A stretch of 21,608 bases of DNA, taken from the NCBI GenBank assembly GCA_002440085.1, contig DJRM01000027.1, positions 1 to 21,608 on the forward strand, in the 5' to 3' direction. This document shows positions 7,427 through 14,875 of this stretch, piece after piece (the first letter of the stretch is position 1; the number at the start of each line of letters is the position of its first letter). The notes under the pieces are model-generated. The model ran no database searches, had not been told where the DNA came from, and saw only the letters and a list, made by a program, of their open reading frames with translations. The translations under genes and the position numbers were made by a program. The stretch comes from Bacteroidales bacterium UBA6360. GTDB taxonomy: Bacteria; Bacteroidota; Bacteroidia; Bacteroidales; UBA932.

Positions 7427-9325
7427 ATGAACATTAGAAAATTCGTAGTGGGGGGGGGATTGGTAGCCTCCATCCTTTGTCTACTTAACGGGTGCGATGA
7501 AGCACTGAAAGAAGATAAAATAAGCGTAGAGTTTGCCGAAAAGGAGATCTTCATACCTGCTGGCAACACGGCGTCGACACTTTTGAAGGTCAAACCGGTA
7601 GCAAAGGCCAAAGAGGTCACTGTGGATATCGCGAACGAAGGCGTAGTGTCCATCGAGGGCACGGAAATAACCGACGAGGGTATTCTTCTGTCCCTCGCAT
7701 CTCACAGCATCAGTTCAACCACGATTTATGCCATCCATCCGGATTTGGAGGATGTTCCGGAATGCACCGTGACGGTGACTCCTATTGCGCTTACAGGCAT
7801 TTCTCTCAACGAAACGGAGATTGCTCTCAATGTGCGTGAGCAGAAGACCTTGAGCCCGATACTGACTCCGGATAATGTCACGAGCCCGACTCTTTTATGG
7901 AAATCAGAGGACGCTTCCATCGCTAAGGTTGAAGGCGGCGTTGTCACCGGTGTCAAGGAGGGAGAAACGGTCGTCACGGTCAGCAGCGGCGAGTTCAGCG
8001 CATCATGCAAGGTCGTAGTAAATGCCATCCCGGTCTCTTCCTTGAAACTTTTATATGAAAATAAGGAAGTAGCGGAAGGGGAGACAATAAGTTTTCTGGT
8101 CGGCGAGCAAATAAAGATTAACGCGGAAATTCTTCCGGAAGACGCCACCTACCGCAAGGTCGGCAAGTGGATTCTCCGTGATTCCGACCCCGTCGATACG
8201 ACTTCATTCTACATTTCCGGTTCCGAAACGGGAATTTATGTGACCGGAAAGCGGCAGGGCAGCACTTCCGTGACTGCCAGGATTGACGTGCCTGGGCAGG
8301 AGAACCCGCTGATTAAGACTGTGGAACTCAAAATCCTTCCTAAGGCTGTTCCTACAAGTGACCCGAAAATCGGTGATTACTTCTATTCTGACGGAACATG
8401 GAGCGACGGCGGTTTACTGGGCTACGAGACCGTCGACGGCATAGCGTATCCTCTTTGGAATCCTACGAAGCCTGAACCGATTTCTGGCAAGAAGGTCATC
8501 GGCATAGTGTTCTCGACCGACCCGACACGCATTTCGGAGACCGAGCGGAACAAAGGCTTCACGCATGGCCTTGTGCTCTGCACGAAGGCTGCACATGCTC
8601 CGGTTACGGATGACCCTAAGGTTGACCATACGCTTGACTATTGGACGAAATTCACCCTCGATGAGAGTTTTTCCAGCTCTCAGGCATTGAACTATCTCGA
8701 CAAAGGAGTCTATGCTTCGTCATATTACAATGATATTGAAGGTTATGACGCAACTCACGGGATGTTCAACGAGTTCCACGACCCGACTGTAGAAACCTCG
8801 CCTATCTCGCAGTACCCTGCCATCGACTGGGTCATGAGAGGCTTTGACCCCGCTCCCGCAGAGACATCCGGATGGTATGTTCCGAGCAGCGGTCAGCTCT
8901 GGGACTTTTTCGCAAATCTCGGCGGCGATGAAATAAGACTGTTCCTTGATGAGTACAAAGGTCAGCAGATTGACTTGTCTTATGAGTATAAAAGTTTTCT
9001 GCATATCAACAACGACCCGATGTCCATCCTCAATTATCATTGGTCCCCGATTCCCGACAGCATGAAGGAACTTCCGCGTGATGAGGTACGAAATGAGACG
9101 AGGACCGGTGAGGATAAGAAGTACTTTACATACAGTACGCGGGTTTATCAGTTCATTACTTGCAGCCTATACGACTTTGAACACGTCCGCATGTTCTGGC
9201 TCGCGACATCCCTCAACTCGTATGTGAACAAGGAAGGACAGACCGACAAGTTCGGCGGCGATTTCCTCCCGTACACTGAGAGCATAAACAGGGAAATGAG
9301 CTGCTATCCGGTGCTCTCGTTCTAA
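7427..9325 (+). CDS. BIG2-domain surface lipoprotein, first gene of the operon
   Basis: A 632-residue predicted lipoprotein. The signal peptide is MNIRKFVVGGGLVASILCLL, followed by NGC with the lipidated cysteine at 23; the acidic residues just after it (CDEALKED) suit Bacteroidota surface export. Three Ig-like segments follow. Residues about 30-118 are divergent. Residues about 120-202 are a good BIG2 domain (TGISLNETEIALNV, then SIAKVEGGVVTGVKEGETVV). Residues about 203-307 are BIG2-like. The C-terminal 320 residues begin with KIGDYFYSDGTWSDGG, a motif I recognise from uncharacterised Bacteroidales surface proteins, and include GWYVPSSGQLWDFFANLGG, which recalls FISUMP-like or lectin-like modules. 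Function is probably ligand binding or display. Codons 8-11 contain nine consecutive G bases, so length change there would shift the frame within the signal peptide. The next gene starts 28 bp downstream. Confidence 0.87.
   Translation: MNIRKFVVGGGLVASILCLLNGCDEALKEDKISVEFAEKEIFIPAGNTASTLLKVKPVAKAKEVTVDIANEGVVSIEGTEITDEGILLSLASHSISSTTIYAIHPDLEDVPECTVTVTPIALTGISLNETEIALNVREQKTLSPILTPDNVTSPTLLWKSEDASIAKVEGGVVTGVKEGETVVTVSSGEFSASCKVVVNAIPVSSLKLLYENKEVAEGETISFLVGEQIKINAEILPEDATYRKVGKWILRDSDPVDTTSFYISGSETGIYVTGKRQGSTSVTARIDVPGQENPLIKTVELKILPKAVPTSDPKIGDYFYSDGTWSDGGLLGYETVDGIAYPLWNPTKPEPISGKKVIGIVFSTDPTRISETERNKGFTHGLVLCTKAAHAPVTDDPKVDHTLDYWTKFTLDESFSSSQALNYLDKGVYASSYYNDIEGYDATHGMFNEFHDPTVETSPISQYPAIDWVMRGFDPAPAETSGWYVPSSGQLWDFFANLGGDEIRLFLDEYKGQQIDLSYEYKSFLHINNDPMSILNYHWSPIPDSMKELPRDEVRNETRTGEDKKYFTYSTRVYQFITCSLYDFEHVRMFWLATSLNSYVNKEGQTDKFGGDFLPYTESINREMSCYPVLSF
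7450..7458 (+). repeat. G9 homopolymer tract in signal-peptide codons
   Basis: Nine consecutive G bases span codons 8 to 11 of the first lipoprotein gene (GTG GGG GGG GGA). The tract keeps the frame open at its present length. Gain or loss of one base would truncate the protein. Such tracts are typical of slipped-strand phase variation, though this is inferred from sequence alone. Confidence 0.9.
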
Positions 9326-9353
9326 AGATATATTTTAATTATTCGTATCAAAT

Positions 9354-10205
9354 ATGAAAAAAGTATTATTCGCAATCGTTGCGGTTGCGGGCATTGCCTG
9401 CGCCTGCACGAAGGATCTTGAAGACAGAGTAGGGGTCCTGGAGAAGAAGGTGGCCGCGCTTGAGGAAGCGGTCAACACGAATGCCGATGCAATCTCGGAG
9501 CTCAAGACTGCAGCCGCCAATTCAGTGGCAATCTCTTCCGTAGAAAAGAAGGATGGCTACTATGAGATAAAGTTCGCCGATGGAACCACCGCAAAGCTTC
9601 ACGACACGAGCATCATCGGTGTCAAGGAAATCGACGGTGTCCTCTACTGGACCAACAACGGCGAGGTTCTTCAGAACAACGGCGTGAATGTGCGCGTGTC
9701 CGATGCCGCTCCGAAGTTCAAGTACGAGGAAAACACATGGAAAGTTTCATACGACGAAGGCGCATCGTGGGCTGCCATCGCGTTCGACACCAAGGAAGTT
9801 TCCGTGACGATGGAGGAAACCGCTGAGGAGTATGTATTCACCATCGCTGACGTCAAGATTCATGTAGCAAAGGACAAGGCGTTCGCGATAAAGGTCACAT
9901 TTGATGAGAAGGCCGGTTTTCTCGGCGATAAGGTCACGTTTGACTATACCATAACGGGTGCCGATGAGACGACGAAAGTCTATGTCGATTCAAAGGGTTA
10001 TGTGTATACACTTGACCAGGAAAACAACAAGTTGTATGTGGATGTGCCTAAGCCTGAAGACAAAGTCGAGTACATCGTGCTCAAGGCCGTTCGCAACAGT
10101 GACGGAAAGTCGTCTGAGCAGTACATCACGGTTGTTTTGGAAAGCCGTTACGGCACATTCGGCGGCGTGATAATTAAGGATGAGAACCCTTATAAGGACT
10201 GGTAA
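9354..10205 (+). CDS. Coiled-coil lipoprotein with DUF4988-like N-terminus
   Basis: A 283-residue predicted lipoprotein. The signal peptide MKKVLFAIVAVAGIACAC has two candidate lipidation cysteines, 16 and 18, followed by TKDLEDR. Residues about 19-52 form a heptad coiled coil (LEDRVGVLEKKVAALEEAV), as in the DUF4988 domain found next to PL29 lyase modules and many SusC-linked surface proteins. The region FADGTTAKLHDTSIIGVKE and DGVLYWTNNGEVLQNNG is the usual continuation of that domain. Residues about 180-270 look like a beta-sandwich module (FDEKAGFLGDKVTFDYTITG). No catalytic motif is seen. It probably serves as an oligomeric stalk or scaffold on the cell surface. It lies 28 bp after the BIG2 lipoprotein gene and 23 bp before the next, so it is co-transcribed. 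Confidence 0.85.
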   Translation: MKKVLFAIVAVAGIACACTKDLEDRVGVLEKKVAALEEAVNTNADAISELKTAAANSVAISSVEKKDGYYEIKFADGTTAKLHDTSIIGVKEIDGVLYWTNNGEVLQNNGVNVRVSDAAPKFKYEENTWKVSYDEGASWAAIAFDTKEVSVTMEETAEEYVFTIADVKIHVAKDKAFAIKVTFDEKAGFLGDKVTFDYTITGADETTKVYVDSKGYVYTLDQENNKLYVDVPKPEDKVEYIVLKAVRNSDGKSSEQYITVVLESRYGTFGGVIIKDENPYKDW

Positions 10206-10228
10206 TTAACCGTTAAAAACGAAAGACA

Positions 10229-12577
10229 ATGAAAAAAATAGCATATATAGCCGCTGCCCTTATCGCTGTGGTCGGCTGTTCAAAGAAAGAGATTGTTTCA
10301 GAAACTGCCGGTACTCATGACATTTTCGTATCTGTAGCGCTTACTGATGGAACGACGAGTTCCGTTGCGCCTGCTATGGCTAATGCAACAAAGGCAACTT
10401 TTGACGGAGACAGTCACATCAAGTTTAATGGCAAGAATGACAGCTTTTTGGCAGCAATTGCAAAGACCGATGCACCCAATACTGCCATAAAGGTGCTTGC
10501 GCCAAATGCCAGACTGGGATATTGTTCTTCTTTTTCTATTGTGGATGACGGGAACGGTTTTGTCGATCCTGTTTTTTCCGGAAAGATAAGCAAGATAGCT
10601 GATGAAGACTTTGCCGATGAGTATATTATGTATGGCATATATCCATCAGCAGCCTCTGACACGTATAGTTTCAAGGCAGATCTTACGAACTTTACTGTGA
10701 AACTTATTCCAGATCAGGGCGCTGCACGTGGAAATGATTCGGAGAAAGATATTGCCACCCAGACATCATGGTCAAGCAAAGCCGATGTGATGGTTCTCCA
10801 GCCGGCTAAAATCTCCACGACAGGCGCCGGAAAGGATGAGGACGGCAACAATGAGTTCACATCCGGAAGCAACAAAATCAAGTTGGCTCACTTGTTTGGC
10901 TTCGGGAAGATGACATTTGCCGGAATCCCTGAAAAGTATAAGGATCTTGTCGTTGAGTCAGTCAAGATTGAAAGTACGGAAGAGGGTAAGTATCTTGCCG
11001 GTGAGTTCACTTTGGATCTCACGAAGGATATTGAGGATATGACCCTTACCGAAGGTCGATATTATAACATGAAGGATTATATCAGCCTTACAGGGGACGG
11101 GACGACCACCATTTCGAATTATGTTGCATGGTTCGTTGCCAATCCCGGCGTGTATAATGTTCGTGTGACCGTAAGTGCCGGCAGTGCGGACTTCGTGTTT
11201 GAGCGTGAAGGGCTTACTGTCTCAAGAGGCAAGCTGACTGAACCGGTTGTCAACTACAAGGAAAAGACAGACGCCTGCAAGGACTATGACGTTGTTCTCA
11301 GGGATAACGCCATGTGGAATGTGACGTTCACAAGCGACAATGTGATGAATTCATACAACAGCACAAGAGTATGGGGAGACAACGGTGTCACGATGCCGTT
11401 TGTGCTTTCATATCCTGGTTCGACGAATAACAATTATGGTGGCAGCCCGTGGAGTGGAAAATGTGTGCAGCAGCTTGCCAATATGCCAATCAATGGCGGA
11501 AAAGTTGTCCTTAGTTCAAAAGCCGCGTTTGATGGGGTCAAGCAAGTTAAGATTAACGTTGGTCTTCAGGCCGATAAAGAAGATGTTGACAAAACCGCTG
11601 ACTTTACTGTCACCCTTGTGAATGGAACAGAGACTTATGGCGTAGGGAAAGCGACTGTCAAAGCTACGGAAAGAGACAAGGCTGATGGCGAAACTTATTT
11701 CTACAATGTCCCTGACGGCAAGACGAAAGGAAAGTTGGTGATTACTGTGGATAATATCACTATAGAAGACAAGGATTGCATTCCTTACATTGGCGCCCTC
11801 ACTATTAACCCTGCTCCGGAAATTAGTCTCAGCGCGGATAAATTGAATCTTCCGAAGGAGGAAACGTCCGGTGATATTGACTGTACGATTAGTGCGGCAG
11901 AAGGAACACCTGTGGTTACAGTCTCAGATGATGCGAAGGATTGGCTTACGGCAAGCTATGCAGAGGGCAAGGTCTCTTACACTGCTAAAGCCAATGCCGG
12001 GACAAAGCGTGTAGGCTCTATATCCGTGAGCGCGACGGGGCTGTCTACAACTGTTGCTGTTATCGAGGTCAAACAGAAGGGTGAGATTGAGGTGGAGTAC
12101 AAGTTGACGGTAACCGCGAAGAATGTATATGACGTAATTCAAGCCAATATAGCGGCTGGAACGGTTTACGAGAACTATTCTAAGTACCCTCTTACCTTCA
12201 GTGTCGATGCGGTGTCAACAAAGGATGCTTCAAAAACGACAAAGGTGGAGATTAACTGCGAAAAGATAAACTGTTTGGGTGCGACTGAAGAGAGCTTCTC
12301 ATCGAATGGCTATATAATTGGTAATGTCGGAGCAATATCTAAACTCGTGTTTACCTGCGACCAGAAGATAGGTTACACATCTTATTCGGATGTGATACTC
12401 AAGTTTTCCGATGATGGCGAGAATTGGGGATATGCTGATAGTGGCAAAGTAACTACCGAAGGTAAGTATACTTATACATTCGTAGATGAGACTGCTGCAT
12501 ACAGTTGGTTTAATATTTTGGGCACGTCATATCCGGCTGTGAAAATTACTGGCTTTGAGGTGACCTTTACGGAATAG
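10229..12577 (+). CDS. Large fimbrillin-like / BACON-domain lipoprotein
   Basis: A 782-residue predicted lipoprotein with signal MKKIAYIAAALIAVVGC and the sequence SKKEIVSE after the cysteine (17). Residues about 30-340 resemble the beta-rich N-terminal domain of fimbrillin-type proteins, including ATKATFDGDSHIKFNGKND and LAHLFGFGKMTFAGIP. Residues about 350-525 are an unassigned beta-rich segment. Residues about 530-620 form a BACON domain (LSADKLNLPKEETSGD, then DWLTASYAEGKVSYTAKANA and IEVKQKG). The last 155 residues are another beta domain ending in VKITGFEVTFTE, as in many surface glycan-binding proteins. The codons are clearly more A/T-rich than those of the two genes that follow. The next gene begins only 2 bp after its stop. 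The role is likely adhesion or ligand binding; the fimbrillin assignment is weaker than the BACON one. Confidence 0.82.
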   Translation: MKKIAYIAAALIAVVGCSKKEIVSETAGTHDIFVSVALTDGTTSSVAPAMANATKATFDGDSHIKFNGKNDSFLAAIAKTDAPNTAIKVLAPNARLGYCSSFSIVDDGNGFVDPVFSGKISKIADEDFADEYIMYGIYPSAASDTYSFKADLTNFTVKLIPDQGAARGNDSEKDIATQTSWSSKADVMVLQPAKISTTGAGKDEDGNNEFTSGSNKIKLAHLFGFGKMTFAGIPEKYKDLVVESVKIESTEEGKYLAGEFTLDLTKDIEDMTLTEGRYYNMKDYISLTGDGTTTISNYVAWFVANPGVYNVRVTVSAGSADFVFEREGLTVSRGKLTEPVVNYKEKTDACKDYDVVLRDNAMWNVTFTSDNVMNSYNSTRVWGDNGVTMPFVLSYPGSTNNNYGGSPWSGKCVQQLANMPINGGKVVLSSKAAFDGVKQVKINVGLQADKEDVDKTADFTVTLVNGTETYGVGKATVKATERDKADGETYFYNVPDGKTKGKLVITVDNITIEDKDCIPYIGALTINPAPEISLSADKLNLPKEETSGDIDCTISAAEGTPVVTVSDDAKDWLTASYAEGKVSYTAKANAGTKRVGSISVSATGLSTTVAVIEVKQKGEIEVEYKLTVTAKNVYDVIQANIAAGTVYENYSKYPLTFSVDAVSTKDASKTTKVEINCEKINCLGATEESFSSNGYIIGNVGAISKLVFTCDQKIGYTSYSDVILKFSDDGENWGYADSGKVTTEGKYTYTFVDETAAYSWFNILGTSYPAVKITGFEVTFTE

Positions 12578-12579
12578 GA

Positions 12580-13713
12580 ATGAACAAGATATTCAGTTCA
12601 AAATATTTTCGGATGATTGTGGCTGCGGTTTTGACCGCGGTCACAATTTCCGCTTGTGACAAGACAGCTGAGCCGGAGGCTGATCTGATAAAGGTCGTCG
12701 GAAACGGTATTGTGAAAATTGGGGCGGAGGCGGCCGACGTGGATGTTCAGTACAGCGTCAGCGCTGTCGCGTCCGGAGCCGTTTCTGTTTCGACCAATGC
12801 CGACTGGCTTACCGTGGCTGAAGACGAGACAGTGAAGTCTGTGGAGACAGCGCCGACTTCCGTAAGGCTTAAGGCGGCCGCGAACATGAATTCCGCAAGC
12901 CGTACTGCAGTCGTGTCCCTGAGCATGAGGGGCGCTAAGACAGTGAGAGTCACGGTTATTCAGAGCGCTGGAACAGACTACATCACGCCTTCCGGGATGA
13001 CCTTCAATCTGTCAACGACTGACGTGACTGAGTCATCTGTGTTCTACACTGTCGCTCCGAATCTCCAGGACCGCTACTATGTGTTTGCATTCATCCATGC
13101 GGACGAATGGAACGAGTATGACGCCAACCGCAAGGCATACGTTGACAAGGCTGTGGCCGAGATGAAGGAGGTTGCGCGGAAGTATGAGGAAAAATATGAG
13201 GCACCGTTCAACCTCGCAGGTAAACTCTACAAGGGCTACCGCTCGACGACGCAGAACGGGCTTGACCCCGACACGGATTACTGCCTTGTCGCCTTTGACC
13301 TCAGTCTTTCCTGGAGCTACAGCGGAAATGTTGTGGTCACACGTTTCAAGACCGGAACGGTTCCTCCATCGTCTGACGCCTTCTCAATCTCGTATGACGA
13401 GAGCAGTTATGTCGTGACCTTCAATGTCTCAAAGGGGATTTCCGGAAAGTTTTGCTACGGTTTCGCTCCGGTTGACACGTGGGATGGTGCCAAGACGCCG
13501 CGTGAACTTGTACGCAGGTATATCGAGAGCTCTTCGAGCATACCGACTTACGACACAAAGGAGACAGATTATGCCAAGTCGCTGCCGTTTAACTCGTATG
13601 CTAACGTAACGGACAACTCTGACTGGGTTGCTTTTGTCTATAGCTACAATGCTTCGGCTGGCACCGCCTCCAACATAGCATGGCTTCAGTTTCACTTTTC
13701 GATGAAGCAATAA
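12580..13713 (+). CDS. BACON-domain lipoprotein, first of a paralogous pair
   Basis: A 377-residue predicted lipoprotein with signal sequence ending TISAC (cysteine 26) and DKTAEPEAD after it. Residues about 35-125 form a BACON-like domain, with STNADWLTV and the closing strand KTVRVTVIQSAG. Residues about 130-377 are a module shared with the next gene. Common landmarks are DPDTDYCLVAFDLSLSWSYS, then SSDAFSISYDESSYVVTFNV, and the end DWVAFVYSYNASAG followed by IAWLQFHF. I do not recognise a named family for this module and see no catalytic residues. The start codon is 2 bp after the preceding stop, which suggests translational coupling. The protein is probably surface exposed and ligand-binding. 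Confidence 0.83.
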   Translation: MNKIFSSKYFRMIVAAVLTAVTISACDKTAEPEADLIKVVGNGIVKIGAEAADVDVQYSVSAVASGAVSVSTNADWLTVAEDETVKSVETAPTSVRLKAAANMNSASRTAVVSLSMRGAKTVRVTVIQSAGTDYITPSGMTFNLSTTDVTESSVFYTVAPNLQDRYYVFAFIHADEWNEYDANRKAYVDKAVAEMKEVARKYEEKYEAPFNLAGKLYKGYRSTTQNGLDPDTDYCLVAFDLSLSWSYSGNVVVTRFKTGTVPPSSDAFSISYDESSYVVTFNVSKGISGKFCYGFAPVDTWDGAKTPRELVRRYIESSSSIPTYDTKETDYAKSLPFNSYANVTDNSDWVAFVYSYNASAGTASNIAWLQFHFSMKQ

Positions 13714-13717
13714 ATGA

Positions 13718-13734
13718 CGGGGCACCAGTCCCCG
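13718..13734 (+). other. Small hairpin between the two paralogous lipoprotein genes
   Basis: CGGGG (13718-13722) pairs with CCCCG (13730-13734) over a seven-base loop in the 50-bp gap. No T run follows, so it is not an intrinsic terminator. It could mark an mRNA processing or stability point that tunes expression of the genes on either side. Confidence 0.35.
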
Positions 13735-13763
13735 GTGTTGATGAACATATAATTACGCGTATT

Positions 13764-14870
13764 ATGAGATTTCATGGAACTGGCTGTCTTCTTCTGTGCT
13801 TGGCTGTCACTATTTTTTCTGGAATAGTGTTTTCTTCCTGCACCAAGCCTGCCGGGGAAGACGATGAAAACTATAACTCTTCATTCACCGTCAATCCCAA
13901 AGTACTCAAGGTCGGAGTGGCCGGCGGAGAGGTTACTGTTGACTATGCCATAAACGGCCCGATGGAGGGCGGCATCGCTCAGGTTACTGTCGGCAGCCCG
14001 TGGATCCATGTGCGGAGTGTCTATAATTCGGAGTTCACCTGCATTGTCGATGCCAATGACAGCGGCAGGGACCGCACCGGAAAAATCAGCCTCCGCTGCT
14101 CGGGCACAAAACCGCTCGATTTGACGGTGATTCAGGGCACCGGTGGGGGCGACTCACCTATATACCGCAACTTTAGGATAGAGGTCAGTGACGTGACTAC
14201 TTCAACCTGCCGCGTGCAGGTCACTCCGGTGGATGCGGGGAAAACCTATATCTGGACACCGGTCCGCGTGGCGGACTATGAGAAGGAAACGCCCGAGATG
14301 CTGATAAAGGCCTGTATAGAACAGGCTGAGTCCTTGGCCGTGACTGCCGGAACAACTCCGGACAAGTTCCTTTCTTCCGGGATTCTGGACACACAAAAAC
14401 TTGATGCGTCCATGCGCCCGCAGCTTTTTGACCGCACGGATTACTATCTGGCAGTCTTTGACATAAGTTACGACAAGTCCAAGAAGAAGTTCTCCTACAG
14501 CGGCGACATCGACCTGCTCAAGTTCCGGACTTTGTCTGCTCCGGCATCGGACATGAAGTTCGAGCTCCGCTATGACAACGGAACCCTGACAATCCAGCCG
14601 GACAAGGCAGACGAGACGTATGTGTTCAACTATGTGACAAAAGAAGCCTGGGAGTCTGTGGACCCCGATTATGCGGCGCAGTATTATATACTTTATGCCA
14701 CAAAGAAAGGCAGTCTTGAAGTTTGCAAGAACTTGTTGCGTAAGGATCTGACACAGGATCCTGATATGGAGCGCGGCACGGAATACGTCGCCTTTGCCGT
14801 CGGCTATCATGTCTCCGAGACTGACGGCGGGCTTACGACGGAAGTGAACTATATCGAATTTACATATTAG
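13764..14870 (+). CDS. BACON-domain lipoprotein, second of the paralogous pair
   Basis: A 368-residue predicted lipoprotein. The open frame begins earlier at 13680, overlapping the preceding gene. ATG at 13764 was chosen because it begins a proper signal sequence, MRFHGTGCLLLCLAVTIFSG, ending FSSC with TKPAGEDDEN after the cysteine. Residues about 37-125 form a BACON-like domain (FTVNPKVLKVGVAGGEVTVD, then DLTVIQGTGG). The rest matches the C-terminal module of the preceding gene: FDRTDYYLAVFDISYDKS, SYSGDIDLLKFRT, ASDMKFELRYDNGTLTI and EYVAFAVGYHVSE, ending in a short beta strand (NYIEFTY). The two genes probably arose by tandem duplication and then diverged strongly. There is no visible catalytic motif. 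The next gene, a protease, starts 5 bp after the stop. Confidence 0.83.
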   Translation: MRFHGTGCLLLCLAVTIFSGIVFSSCTKPAGEDDENYNSSFTVNPKVLKVGVAGGEVTVDYAINGPMEGGIAQVTVGSPWIHVRSVYNSEFTCIVDANDSGRDRTGKISLRCSGTKPLDLTVIQGTGGGDSPIYRNFRIEVSDVTTSTCRVQVTPVDAGKTYIWTPVRVADYEKETPEMLIKACIEQAESLAVTAGTTPDKFLSSGILDTQKLDASMRPQLFDRTDYYLAVFDISYDKSKKKFSYSGDIDLLKFRTLSAPASDMKFELRYDNGTLTIQPDKADETYVFNYVTKEAWESVDPDYAAQYYILYATKKGSLEVCKNLLRKDLTQDPDMERGTEYVAFAVGYHVSETDGGLTTEVNYIEFTY

Positions 14871-14875
14871 ACGAT

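Noticed and set aside
13680..13763. Earlier start for the second BACON lipoprotein
   Set aside because: This start would overlap the preceding gene by 34 bp and place 28 hydrophilic residues ahead of an otherwise normal lipoprotein signal peptide that begins at 13764.
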